From Candidatus Woesearchaeota archaeon (lineage in GTDB: Archaea; Nanobdellota; Nanobdellia; Woesearchaeales; ARS49): a DNA stretch of 64,000 bases. Shown one piece after another: positions 16,435 through 25,824 of this stretch (the stretch's first letter is position 1; each line of letters begins with the position of its first letter). A program made the translations under genes and the position numbers. Below the pieces are notes generated by a model, which saw nothing but the letters and a program-made list of their open reading frames with translations, ran no database searches and was not told the DNA's origin. The DNA lies in contig JAGVZE010000011.1 in NCBI GenBank assembly GCA_018302815.1, positions 1 to 64,000 on the forward strand, read 5' to 3'.

Positions 16435-19400
16435 TTTGGTTTTTCACAAGCTCGAATACTTTCTCAATCTCTCTATCATCAATGATATTAAATGCTTTCA
16501 GCGTATTTTTAATGGCTATTCTAACCTGTTTCTCTTTTATCCTATTCCCGCGCCACCCGTCTTGTCGATGGTCGAGTACGCTTTCATTTACGCTTAATGC
16601 AAGATTCTCATTGTTTGCGAGGTTGTCATAAAGTGCCTTTTTTGCCTTCGTGTTAATTTGCTTAGGATAGGTAGTTACACCAGTGATATTCTTAACTTGT
16701 TTTGCCAATTCCACTATCTTTTTTAGATAGCTTGCATAATTCTTTGCACTTTCTTTTCTCCCCTGAATGAGTTCATCAAGGAGAACGGACATTTTTTCAT
16801 AATATCGGGGGTTTGTCGGTCTTTCTTCGATTATAAGTCTTCGAACGTTATTCTCTATGGCTTCTGCAACAGCGTCTTTATTCTTCCTTATGTTTTTTGG
16901 TAATGACTCGATTGCGTCAACACCCTGCTTGACTATGAGATCGATAAGCGTTAAGTTGTCAAATGCAGATACTGCTCTGCTTTCTTCCGCGTCGATGTAT
17001 GAATCAATTAAATGGCGCATGGCAGGTTCATACATCTTTAAATCGATATAGTCTCCGCTGGCGAGTTTGATTTCGCTACGTATGTTTTCATAGTATTCTA
17101 CAGATTCTTTTATTTGTTCGGCTTGCTTTGGTGAATAGCCTGCTTCTGACATTTCATTAGAGAGATTTGCATATGCTCTCACGAGTTTTGATGTCAATTT
17201 GTAGAGCGTTACTCTCTTCTGTTCGTTATTTTTTATGTCTTCAGGTTTTTCCGTGTCACCACAGAAATAAGTTATAAACGCTAACGTGTCTTTGGGGGGA
17301 TTAACTGGCTCGCATAATGTTTTTATGCTTTCTAGTGTTAAGTCGACATTTTCTTTTCCAGTTTTGAGTCTATCTTTGAGCAGTCCTTTTACGTCATCTT
17401 TGTCAAACTCTCCGAATGCTTCAGAAGTGTAATCCTTGACGGCCTTATTGAGGCTCTTGAACAAGTCCTTGTAGTCAACAACGTAACCGTAATCTTTGTC
17501 TTCACTATCCAAACGGTTAACGCGGCAAATTGCCTGAAACAAGCCGTGATCTTGCATGTGTTTATCTATGTAAATGTACGTTGCCGGAGGAGCATCAAAG
17601 CCTGTAAGTAGTTTGTCGACAACTATGAGTAATTTCATTTGCCCAGGCTCTTCAACAAATTTCTTTTTTGTTTCTGCTTCAAATTTTTCTGCATCTTTTC
17701 CGGCAAGCATTTTCTGATAGATTTCATATTTCATTAAATTGTCAGTTTCTTCCTCTGGACTTGTGGTCTCGCCTTTAATTGATGCAACATGCGGAGAATA
17801 CGACGTGACGATGGCACATTTTTTAAGTCCATTTTTCTGGAATAATTCGTAGTATTTACATGCCTCATAGATACTTCCCGCGACCAAGATTGCGTTACCT
17901 TTTCCGCTTTTGAGTCGTTCCTTGGTCTCCATATCGAGCATGATGTCTGCAACGATGCGGTTTAATCTTGATTGTGAACTGAGAACTTTCTGCATCGTTC
18001 CCCATTTCTTTTTGAGTTCTGCTTTGGCAAAGTCGGTTAATCCTCTGGTTTTTGCATCGAACCATTGGTCTATCTTAGCTTGAGAAGTTATTTTTTGGTC
18101 TATCTCTCGGGCTTCATATTGTAAGTCAAGCACGACGCTGTCAGCAACTGCCTCATCGTACTTATAAGTGTGGATATAATTGCCGAACACTTCTATGCTC
18201 TTTTTCTTGTCTTTCTTGAGTAATGGTGTTCCTGTGAATCCTATGAATGTCGAATGGGGAAGTATGCTTCTCATTGCTTGATTAAGTGCTCCTGATTGTG
18301 TTCTATGGCATTCATCGACAAAAACGTAGACGTTTCCTTTCGCTTTGAAATTATCAGGCAAATTTATTTTGATTTCATTAAGGAATTCTTCATACTGTTG
18401 TTCCGTATTGCTTCCGAACTTGTGTATGAGCGAGCACATAAGCCAGGGTAGCGTGTTATTCAGTTGTTTGATGAGGTCTTTGCCACTTGTTGTCCTATGA
18501 ATTTTTTCATTTACTCCCACAAAGAACTTCTCTATTTGTCCGTCAAGTTCATCACGGTCAGTAATGATTAAGACTCTTGAATCGTCAACATTCTCCCTGA
18601 TCCATTTGGCAAGCCAGATCATTGTCAGGCTCTTGCCGCTTCCCTGCGTGTGCCAGATGATTCCCCCCTTCCTTTTTTGAATGTGCTGTTGGGCTGCCTT
18701 GACGCCGAAGTATTGGTTATGCCTACAAATCTTTTTAATCCCGCTATCAAATACGATAAAATCGTGCACTATTTCTAAGAGTCTTTCTTTATTGCACAAT
18801 AAGAGAAGATATTTGTCAAGCTTATTTTTTACGTCTGATTCTTCTTTCCACGCAAGATAGTATTTTTCAGGCGTTTCTATCGTTCCATATCGTAATCCTT
18901 CCGTATCATTGCCTGCCATAATCAACTGAATCGTGGCAAAGAATTGTTTGATAAAAATCTCTTTTTGATTATCCAGATTTTGTCGTATGCCTTCTGAAAC
19001 TGCGATCGTGCTACGTTTTAATTCCAGAACTGCTACGGCAATGCCGTTCACATAAAGAACAACGTCAGGGCGCTTGCTGTGCTGCCCTTGGACTGTTACC
19101 TCTTCCGCGATGTAGAAATCATTCTTTTCTGGCTTTTTCCAATTAATGAACTCGACCGTTTGCTTATTTTCACCAACACTTTCTTTGACTTGCGCACCAT
19201 ACCTGAGCAACGAATAGACTTCCTTATTAACGTCATACAATCCTTTGCTTTGATTCGTGGCGGCCTGATTGAGTTCGTATAGTGCCTTTTTGATGAGTGT
19301 ATCGCTATACTTCTGTTTCTTGAGAAACTTGATTAAGAGCTCTTCCTCAATATTGCTATTATTCTGTCGTTCTTCCCAGTTACCAAGATACACGTAATCA

Positions 19401-19474
19401 AGCTTATCCGTGAAGAGCTTGACAACCCTATCCTGCGTCTTCTTCTCCCTCTGCCCAATCGTCAGTTCAGTCAT
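16424..19474 (-). CDS. hsdR: type I restriction enzyme, R subunit
   Basis: HsdR cuts DNA after ATP-driven translocation. In 1016 residues I see the nuclease motif (RPDVVLYV...AVLELKRS, about 136-156), a superfamily 2 helicase with Walker A HTQGSGKS near 280, motif II VDECHRTQSG near 390 and motif III FTGTPLL. A C-terminal helical part follows that would contact HsdM/HsdS. Length is normal and no frame break is seen. It overlaps hsdS by four bases and ygjP by 11. Confidence 0.96.
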   Translation of the reverse strand: MTELTIGQREKKTQDRVVKLFTDKLDYVYLGNWEERQNNSNIEEELLIKFLKKQKYSDTLIKKALYELNQAATNQSKGLYDVNKEVYSLLRYGAQVKESVGENKQTVEFINWKKPEKNDFYIAEEVTVQGQHSKRPDVVLYVNGIAVAVLELKRSTIAVSEGIRQNLDNQKEIFIKQFFATIQLIMAGNDTEGLRYGTIETPEKYYLAWKEESDVKNKLDKYLLLLCNKERLLEIVHDFIVFDSGIKKICRHNQYFGVKAAQQHIQKRKGGIIWHTQGSGKSLTMIWLAKWIRENVDDSRVLIITDRDELDGQIEKFFVGVNEKIHRTTSGKDLIKQLNNTLPWLMCSLIHKFGSNTEQQYEEFLNEIKINLPDNFKAKGNVYVFVDECHRTQSGALNQAMRSILPHSTFIGFTGTPLLKKDKKKSIEVFGNYIHTYKYDEAVADSVVLDLQYEAREIDQKITSQAKIDQWFDAKTRGLTDFAKAELKKKWGTMQKVLSSQSRLNRIVADIMLDMETKERLKSGKGNAILVAGSIYEACKYYELFQKNGLKKCAIVTSYSPHVASIKGETTSPEEETDNLMKYEIYQKMLAGKDAEKFEAETKKKFVEEPGQMKLLIVVDKLLTGFDAPPATYIYIDKHMQDHGLFQAICRVNRLDSEDKDYGYVVDYKDLFKSLNKAVKDYTSEAFGEFDKDDVKGLLKDRLKTGKENVDLTLESIKTLCEPVNPPKDTLAFITYFCGDTEKPEDIKNNEQKRVTLYKLTSKLVRAYANLSNEMSEAGYSPKQAEQIKESVEYYENIRSEIKLASGDYIDLKMYEPAMRHLIDSYIDAEESRAVSAFDNLTLIDLIVKQGVDAIESLPKNIRKNKDAVAEAIENNVRRLIIEERPTNPRYYEKMSVLLDELIQGRKESAKNYASYLKKIVELAKQVKNITGVTTYPKQINTKAKKALYDNLANNENLALSVNESVLDHRQDGWRGNRIKEKQVRIAIKNTLKAFNIIDDREIEKVFELVKNQNEY

Positions 19475-20724
19475 TTTAATCGGATCTTCCCAGTCAACAA
19501 CTGCTGCATCAGACCGGTCTTTAACTGCTCGTATTTATCTCTCTTTTGCTCCAACTCCTCAAGCTCCACATCCATATCTGAAAGAACGCGAGCGATGGCT
19601 ATTTGTTCTTCTTTTATAGGAAGGGGAACTAAAATGTTTCTTATTATGGTTAAATTTAATCCGCCTCGGCCACCCTCACCCGTTGATAAGTTACGAAGCT
19701 CATTGTATCGGGTATTAAGATTGTAATATAAATATTCAGGGACAAATGTTTCATTGGGAAAAATTGCCCCGATTGATTGGTTTGTGCATAAATCAACATA
19801 ATTTATTGCCACGGTGCCTCTCGTCTTTCCTTGCCCTGCAAGTCCGATCAACACGCACTTGGGAGGTATTAATTTTGCACTAGAATTCTTTAAACCTAAT
19901 TCAGTAATTCTCCCTCCCACATCGTATACTTTCTTAAGATTTAATTCTCCAGAACTCATCCATCTTATGCTACCATTCCAATAATCCGGTACAAATGTGC
20001 TTGGAGTGCCACCTGAATACATTTCTGCAATAGCGCCTATTTTTTTAACATCCCACTCATCTTTAAACCCTGGCAGCCTTTTCTTTCCGGTAAGGAGCTG
20101 TTGCATTGCTCCTTGTTTGATGTTCTTCTTTTTTGCAATAAGCTTGTCGAGGGATTCGATGAGTGTGTCGGTGTCGGAAAGAACGCGAGCAATGGCGGAT
20201 TGTTCAGTGAGTGTGGGCGGTACTGGAATTTGCAAAGATTGGTATTCATTACTATTTAATCCGGGCTGTCCGCTTCTCATTGAATTTGCTAACACCCAAG
20301 CCAAATATGATTTTGTTTGAGTTAAGAAAATTAAATATTTGCAATCAAGTAGTTTTGGATTTACTTTTACTCTAATCAAGAACCCTGCGAAAACCAATTT
20401 CCCATCATTTTTATTATACAAATATGTTTTCCCTACGCTCGCACCTGTTCTTGCAAAAACGATATCGCCTTCCTCTAAATAGTAAGAATCAGCAAGAGTA
20501 TTATTTACTGACACTTTGTTTGAACTTAAATATTTCCCATCCTCAGAAATATCCGTAATCCTTAAATAAGTTGGAAGTGTATCATTATACGCTACTGCTG
20601 CCGCATTAATTCCATAATCGGGATTTTTAAGCAAACATTCCCCCAGTCTCTTTACCTCCCACTCATCAGGGATTATGCCTATCTCGGTCTGTTTGTATCC
20701 TTTAGGGATGGTTTCGATTACCAT
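19471..20724 (-). CDS. hsdS: type I restriction enzyme, specificity subunit
   Basis: The 417-residue protein has two target-recognition domains, each followed by a conserved helix pair: about 20-170 with SLQIPVPPTLTEQSAIARVLSDTD, and about 225-375 with NILVPLPIKEEQIAIARVLSDMD. Two full domains imply recognition of a bipartite DNA sequence; the sequence itself cannot be read. It overlaps hsdM by seven bases and hsdR by four. The sites in such genes can be exchanged by recombination, but no extra hsdS cassette is visible here. Confidence 0.95.
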   Translation of the reverse strand: MVIETIPKGYKQTEIGIIPDEWEVKRLGECLLKNPDYGINAAAVAYNDTLPTYLRITDISEDGKYLSSNKVSVNNTLADSYYLEEGDIVFARTGASVGKTYLYNKNDGKLVFAGFLIRVKVNPKLLDCKYLIFLTQTKSYLAWVLANSMRSGQPGLNSNEYQSLQIPVPPTLTEQSAIARVLSDTDTLIESLDKLIAKKKNIKQGAMQQLLTGKKRLPGFKDEWDVKKIGAIAEMYSGGTPSTFVPDYWNGSIRWMSSGELNLKKVYDVGGRITELGLKNSSAKLIPPKCVLIGLAGQGKTRGTVAINYVDLCTNQSIGAIFPNETFVPEYLYYNLNTRYNELRNLSTGEGGRGGLNLTIIRNILVPLPIKEEQIAIARVLSDMDVELEELEQKRDKYEQLKTGLMQQLLTGKIRLK

Positions 20725-23123
20725 TTGAAGCCCATGTTTTTCAGGTGGCTATCGACTTTCCTTGCTGTGCTTTCGACTTCGTGCGTGAGTGCTGGAAGCG
20801 GCGTCTGATAACGTTCTGCGAGTTCCTTTATTCGTCCCGTGAGTTTTTGCGAGATGTTGTCCATTTCTGACTTGATAGCAGTATGTAGCGCAGTCATCCA
20901 TTTATCTTCAACAACAAGTGTCTTAATTTCTTCTTCAGTCAAGTTTTTGTATTTGACCAGTAATTTTTTGTCGAGCAGTTCTTCTGCTTCGTCAAGTTTG
21001 CCATTTAGTTCTGACTCTTTTTCGGTAAGCGCGATATATTCTTGCAAGACTTTCAATTCTTCGACGAAATCTTTATCGCCTCTGATTTCTTTGATTCGTT
21101 TTGATACATTTCCTTTGTTTATCTTTCCCGCCTCAGTTCTTGCTTCTGCGAAGAAATCATCTTCGCCAGAGTTTTCTTCATCGAGCGTCTGCATTTGCTG
21201 ATCTACGTTTTCGAGCTCAGACTGTAGTTTTTCAGTGACTTCCTGTTCTTTTGCAAAATACTTATGAATGGCAATGTCTTTCGGGATTAAGTCACAGTCC
21301 CAGCCAGCCTCTTTCCCTTTTTTATTTTTCAGTATGTTTATTTCGACTTTCCAGCCATTTACTGCGATAAGGTATACATCATCTTGCATTGTTTCTGACC
21401 AGTATGTCATCAATTGTTGATAAACGTCATATTTGTCGATAAGCTCAGTCTTAGAGAACGTGCTGAGCAAGTCCTCTGAAATAGCAAGAATGATATCTTT
21501 TGGCTTAGTCCCTATTTTGATGGCTTTCAAAAGTGGCGCGTTCTTATCTTTCCAATTCTTGAACGTTCTTTCTGTTTTTTGTGAAGCACTTACGAATTCG
21601 GGGTGTGAAAAGATGGTGGATTTTATTTGTGATGGCTCAATTTTCAATGAGGAGTATCCGTTTCTTTTGCTTGAGGCGAATAGCTCTTTTTTCAATGAAG
21701 GATATACTTGCCAATACGATTCTAAGTTGTCAATATCCTTGTTGGGAATGTCTCCTGATAAGTGGGCATCAATATCTTGCAGATCTTCTTCATCTTGACT
21801 GTCGATATAGCGAGGAATGTTGAGGTTAAACTCATTCTTTTCAATTTCCTCGTATGCGACCAGTCGGGAATATTTTGGAAGCGCTATTTGTTTGGTAAAC
21901 GCGTCGACTATTTTGTGGATGTCTCTGTCTCTGAGTCGGTTTTTGTTTCCGTCTTTGATGAAGCCTTTGCTTGCGTCTATTAGGAATATGCTTTTGCGGT
22001 TTTCGGCGTTTTCTTTGTCGAGTACGATAATGCATGCAGGGATTCCTGTTCCGTAGAACAGGTTTGCTGGAAGACTGATGATTCCTTTGATGTAGCCTCT
22101 TTTGATGATGTTTTTGCGAATTTCTGCTTCAACGTTGCCTCTGAAAAGCACGCCGTGCGGCAGGATGACTGCTGCTTTGCCTGTGCTTTTGAGTGATTTT
22201 ATCATGTGTAATAGGAATGCGTAGTCTCCGTTCTTTTCTGGCGGGATTCCGAATCCCTCAAATCTTCTGTATTCGTCGTGCAAGGGGTCGATCCCGTTGC
22301 GCCAAGACTTAGTTGAGAAGGGGGGATTTGCAACGACAAAATCGAATTGTTTCAAAGTTCCATCTTGATTTGTGAAGTGCGGTTTTGAAATGGTGTTGCC
22401 TTGCCAAACGTCGGCTTGAGGGTGGTTGTGTAGGATCATGTTCATTTTTGCTAAACCGCGCGTGGCTACATCGTTTTCTTGACCATAGATTGTGATGCCG
22501 TGTTCTGTTTCATCCGCAGCCTTCAGAAGTAAGGAGCCTGACCCGCAGGTTGGGTCGTAAACGGTCTGGTCTTGTCTTTTTGCCTGATTGATGCTTATCA
22601 CTTTCGCCATGATGCGCGATACTTCTGCAGGGGTGTAGAATTGACCTTTGCTCTTGCCTGATTCTGTTGCGAAATGACGCATTAAGTATTCATATGCGTC
22701 CCCTAGAATATCGTCTCCTTCTGCTCTGTTTTTACTGAAATCTAGCTCAGGATTTTCAAAAATTGCAATGAGATTCGAAAGGCGATCAACCATATCCTTT
22801 CCTTTACCTAGTTTATCAGGATCATCAAAATCAGCAACATCAATGACACCTCTTAGATCGTTTTCTTCGGCAAGTTTTTTTATAATACTGTTAATTCCTT
22901 CTCCAATATTGGGTTTGCCTTTGAGTGCCAGCATATCTTTGAAGCTACCGCCTGTAGGGATTTCAATAAGCGCATCTTTTTTGCCAGCATATTTGTCAGA
23001 GACGTATTTTACGAACAATAACACAAGCACATAATCTTTGTACTGAGAGGCATCCATGCCTCCTCTCAATTCATCACAACTTTTCCAAAGAGAACTATAT
23101 AGTTCACTTTTCTTGATGGCCAT
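20718..23123 (-). CDS. hsdM: type I restriction enzyme, N6-adenine methyltransferase subunit
   Basis: The methylase core is complete: an N-terminal helical domain (SELYSSLWKSCDELRGGMDAS), SAM-binding motif I VYDPTCGSGSLLLKA near 190, and catalytic motif IV VVANPPFST near 265. At 801 residues it is longer than the common 500-residue form because of a charged, coiled-coil-rich C-terminal extension of about 250 residues. It starts two bases after the stop of a small RHH gene and is co-transcribed with hsdS and hsdR. Confidence 0.96.
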   Translation of the reverse strand: MAIKKSELYSSLWKSCDELRGGMDASQYKDYVLVLLFVKYVSDKYAGKKDALIEIPTGGSFKDMLALKGKPNIGEGINSIIKKLAEENDLRGVIDVADFDDPDKLGKGKDMVDRLSNLIAIFENPELDFSKNRAEGDDILGDAYEYLMRHFATESGKSKGQFYTPAEVSRIMAKVISINQAKRQDQTVYDPTCGSGSLLLKAADETEHGITIYGQENDVATRGLAKMNMILHNHPQADVWQGNTISKPHFTNQDGTLKQFDFVVANPPFSTKSWRNGIDPLHDEYRRFEGFGIPPEKNGDYAFLLHMIKSLKSTGKAAVILPHGVLFRGNVEAEIRKNIIKRGYIKGIISLPANLFYGTGIPACIIVLDKENAENRKSIFLIDASKGFIKDGNKNRLRDRDIHKIVDAFTKQIALPKYSRLVAYEEIEKNEFNLNIPRYIDSQDEEDLQDIDAHLSGDIPNKDIDNLESYWQVYPSLKKELFASSKRNGYSSLKIEPSQIKSTIFSHPEFVSASQKTERTFKNWKDKNAPLLKAIKIGTKPKDIILAISEDLLSTFSKTELIDKYDVYQQLMTYWSETMQDDVYLIAVNGWKVEINILKNKKGKEAGWDCDLIPKDIAIHKYFAKEQEVTEKLQSELENVDQQMQTLDEENSGEDDFFAEARTEAGKINKGNVSKRIKEIRGDKDFVEELKVLQEYIALTEKESELNGKLDEAEELLDKKLLVKYKNLTEEEIKTLVVEDKWMTALHTAIKSEMDNISQKLTGRIKELAERYQTPLPALTHEVESTARKVDSHLKNMGFKW

Positions 23124-23125
23124 TT

Positions 23126-23263
23126 TTATTTCTCCTTCTTTAGTTCTTCTTCCATGAAGATTTCGAACTTTCGACTTATGACGTAACCGTTCTTCTTGCA
23201 GTGCTCTACGTATTTGTCGTAGAGCTCTTCAGCCACGCTTATTGTCACATTCTTCTTTGCCAT
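23126..23263 (-). CDS. RHH protein leading the hsd operon
   Basis: The 45-residue protein (MAKKNVTISVAEELYDKYVEHC...) has the strand-helix-helix pattern of ribbon-helix-helix DNA-binding proteins: VTISV, then two helices. It lies two bases upstream of hsdM. On the minus strand a TATA box (TTTATAAAT) about 25-30 bases before its ATG is followed by the repeated block CACATAAATTCACATAT, a likely binding site for it. It may act as a controller that delays restriction expression. The fold is well supported, the role inferred. Confidence 0.7.
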   Translation of the reverse strand: MAKKNVTISVAEELYDKYVEHCKKNGYVISRKFEIFMEEELKKEK

Positions 23264-23289
23264 TTGAGTATATGTGAATTTATGTGTAT

Positions 23290-24090
23290 CTATTTATAAA
23301 GCTTTGCTTTAGCCTCGAGAATTTCGTTTGATAATTTAGCGCGCGTATCTGTCAGTATGGTAATTTGCGTGAGAAGCTCGTCAAAACTCGTTATATCGAA
23401 GATCATTTCTGATTCTGAATATTTTTCACGATGCGTTATCGGACTTACAAAATGCATAACGAGATTACGAATTCCGCTGATGTCCTCTTCTGAAATTGAT
23501 AAGGAGTTCTTGCTAGTGAGCAGAGCAATCAATTCAGAAAGCCGGAAGGTGTGAAACGGAGGAAGCCGTGCTCGTTTTTCTTTCTGCCTCGCTTTGCTAT
23601 AAAACTCAAGGGATCGTTGATACACTTTACTTGAGCTGCCTTCGAGAAATTCGAGCATATCATCATTGGTGCAACCTATGGCGGTCAAGAGCTCTCTTAA
23701 ATCAGTCTCAAAATCAAGCAATAAAGAATAAAGATGCAAAAAAACTGGTTTTCTATTACAATCTACAAAGTGAACTACGCCAGTCAGCGAATCATTGCGG
23801 AAGACAAAAAGCACTCTGTGTTGTTGAAACTTTGCAGTGGATTCAGAGGTGAAAACTTCTTCCTCTTCAGATACTTTCTGCGAGGGGAGGAGTTCCATTC
23901 GTCTAAATCCAGAACTTATCAGTCTGTAAACTGCATCTCCTGATTTGCCAGGTAGGTATTCTATATCTCGTTCCTGGCAAAATTTGACACGGTCCGCTTT
24001 ATCAAGTCCATCGTGGAATTCTATATCTTTAGTCATTATATGCTTGAAGCGAACGGGTTCGGTGGCTTGAGTCCAATCCATATGAATCAT
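23290..24090 (-). CDS. hypothetical protein with CBS-like and HEPN-like parts
   Basis: The 266-residue protein starts with a segment resembling a CBS domain (FKHIMTKDIEFHDGL... GDAVYRLISSG, then LTGVVHFVDCN). Its C-terminal half is helical and contains GIRNLVMHFVS near residue 205, an RN(x3)H-type motif as in HEPN ribonucleases. Both assignments are from pattern reading and are moderate at best. It shares a single TATA box with the divergent DUF2779 gene, and both are leaderless. Its place in the defence cluster suggests a nucleotide-sensing toxin; this is inference. Confidence 0.55.
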   Translation of the reverse strand: MIHMDWTQATEPVRFKHIMTKDIEFHDGLDKADRVKFCQERDIEYLPGKSGDAVYRLISSGFRRMELLPSQKVSEEEEVFTSESTAKFQQHRVLFVFRNDSLTGVVHFVDCNRKPVFLHLYSLLLDFETDLRELLTAIGCTNDDMLEFLEGSSSKVYQRSLEFYSKARQKEKRARLPPFHTFRLSELIALLTSKNSLSISEEDISGIRNLVMHFVSPITHREKYSESEMIFDITSFDELLTQITILTDTRAKLSNEILEAKAKLYK

Positions 24091-24110
24091 TCGGTTTACG
24101 CGACCAAAGT

Positions 24111-24119
24111 ATTTATATG
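24111..24119. promoter_or_regulatory. TATA box shared by two divergent leaderless genes
   Basis: ATTTATATG is TATA-like on both strands. It lies 25 bases from the ATG at 24090 (minus) and 27 from the GTG at 24142 (plus). No other TATA box is visible between the two starts. Confidence 0.5.
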
Positions 24120-24141
24120 CCTTCCGACATGATAAACCACT

Positions 24142-25575
24142 GTGAAGTCGATTTCGAAATCCAAGTACATCGCTGGGCTATCTTGTCCTAAACTCCTCTG
24201 GCTTCATTTTAACGCACCTGAGAAAATCCCTCCGTTTGATGCTGAGGCGCAAGCGAGGTTTGATACGGGTCACGAAGTGGGTGCGTTGGCAAAGCAGCTT
24301 TATGCGGATGGTGTTGAGGTAGAGCGAAATGCCGATTCGCTCAAAGTCACGCATGATTTGGTCAAGAAACGCAAGCCGTTGTTTGAAGCAACATTCACCC
24401 ACAAAAACGCCTACTGCAAAGCAGATTTGCTTGTCCCGCACGGTAAGGATGAATGGGTTCTTATCGAGGTCAAAAGCTCAACTGAAGTCAAGGATGAACA
24501 CTTAGAAGATGTTGCCTTCCAATACTATTGCATCACTGGTGCAGGAATCAAGCTACATAAAGTCTGCATTATGGTGCTCAACAACGAGTACATTTTTGAC
24601 GGTAAGCTGGATCTCAAGAAGCTTCTTGTCGCTAACGACGTCACTGAAGATGCAGTCACAAAATCAGACGAAGTGGAAGGAAATATCGAAAATATGTTGG
24701 AAATCATCAAAGGCAAGTGTCCGAAACCAAAATACGGTTCTGAATGTAAAGAGCCCAAGGAGTGTCTTGTTTGCGCGCCTGACCTTGAGGGTGTGGAACT
24801 TGCTGAACTGCATTATTTTGGGAAGAAGGCTTGGCCACTCATAAATCAGGGCATTACTACCTTCAACAACCTGCCCGCGGATGTGAAGTTAGGACCAAAG
24901 CAAAAGATTCAGATTGATGCTACTGAGTCAGGCAAACCGCATATTGAACTTAAAGCAATCAAGAACTTCCTCAAAGCATTCAAAGAACCACTCATATGTC
25001 TTGATTTTGAGACAATCAATCCGGGCGTACCTCTATTTATTGGAACGTGGCCGTATCAGCAGATTCCTTTCCAGTTCTCAGCGCACATCATCGAAAAAGG
25101 AAAGGTCAAGCATATCGAAGTTCTTTCGAATGCCAATGGAGATCCGCGCAAGGAGTTCCTAGAAGGATTGAAACAATTGCCCAAGGTGGGTACAGTTTTA
25201 GCGTTCAATGCAAGTTTTGAGAAACGCGTCCTGCATGATCTGGCAGAAGCATTTCCAAAGGAAGCCAAATGGATTATACAGTTATCTGATAGGATGGACG
25301 ACCTTGCCATCCCTTTCAAAGAGTTCTGGTATTACCATCCTGGACAGCACGGCCAGTACTCGATTAAGGCAGTTCTTCCCGCGATGACGGGCAAGGGCTA
25401 TGAAGGTCTTGGAATTGCTGAGGGCGGAGCTGCCACCCGTGCTTTTATCGCGCTGCTAAAAGGCACGTTGAACGCCAAGGACGCGAAAAAGGCAAGAGAA
25501 GACCTTCTAAAATACTGCGGAAGAGACACTGAGGGGATGGTTGACATATTGAATAAACTCAATGCGTTAATATGA
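24142..25575 (+). CDS. DUF2779-type nuclease
   Basis: The 477-residue protein begins SKSKYIAGLSCPKLLWLH, the signature of the RecB-like nuclease half of DUF2779 proteins, with KADLLVPHGKDEWVLIEVKSST as the PD-(D/E)XK core. Cysteines at about 205-215 (CKEPKECLVC) fit an iron-sulfur or zinc site. The second half has exonuclease-like acidic motifs: CLDFETINPGVP, AFNASFEK and YCGRDTEGMV, as in DEDD nucleases. It starts with GTG and is leaderless. Such proteins recur near defence genes, but the biological role is not established. Confidence 0.8.
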   Translation: MKSISKSKYIAGLSCPKLLWLHFNAPEKIPPFDAEAQARFDTGHEVGALAKQLYADGVEVERNADSLKVTHDLVKKRKPLFEATFTHKNAYCKADLLVPHGKDEWVLIEVKSSTEVKDEHLEDVAFQYYCITGAGIKLHKVCIMVLNNEYIFDGKLDLKKLLVANDVTEDAVTKSDEVEGNIENMLEIIKGKCPKPKYGSECKEPKECLVCAPDLEGVELAELHYFGKKAWPLINQGITTFNNLPADVKLGPKQKIQIDATESGKPHIELKAIKNFLKAFKEPLICLDFETINPGVPLFIGTWPYQQIPFQFSAHIIEKGKVKHIEVLSNANGDPRKEFLEGLKQLPKVGTVLAFNASFEKRVLHDLAEAFPKEAKWIIQLSDRMDDLAIPFKEFWYYHPGQHGQYSIKAVLPAMTGKGYEGLGIAEGGAATRAFIALLKGTLNAKDAKKAREDLLKYCGRDTEGMVDILNKLNALI

Positions 25576-25653
25576 CTTCCATCACCTGATACAGTTTAAA
25601 TCACGTATCGCTAAATCGGTTCAAATTTATAGTTGTTGTATTCGCTGGTGTTC

Positions 25654-25824
25654 ATGACTGAATCAACAAATGAGAATCAGCATAAGTTAAAATTGCTTCA
25701 CAGAGTTATAAGCAAGTGGCATGAACTCAAGAAAATCATAATTCCCGAGTATGAGAAAGCAAAGTCTGATTTTTTCAAAGCTCACAAAGAAATGTGGAAC
25801 ACAAATGGCAGATTTAAACGATGA
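25654..25824 (+). CDS. small helical partner of the HEPN-like gene
   Basis: This 56-residue, highly charged helical protein (MTESTNENQHKLKLL... ending NGRFKR) overlaps the next gene by 20 bases. I chose the ATG at 25654; an earlier in-frame start at 25633 adds only seven hydrophobic residues. It could be an antitoxin-like partner or the N-terminal part of the same protein, separated by a frame change. The +1 register between them does not fit a usual slippage site. Confidence 0.45.
   Translation: MTESTNENQHKLKLLHRVISKWHELKKIIIPEYEKAKSDFFKAHKEMWNTNGRFKR

Noticed and set aside
25615-25632. GGTTCAAATTT resembling a tRNA T arm
   Set aside because: No acceptor or anticodon stem can be formed around it.
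25805-25824. TTTAAAC in the overlap as a -1 slippage site joining the two genes
   Set aside because: The second gene lies in the +1 frame relative to the first and the heptamer is not in the register needed, so a new start is simpler.
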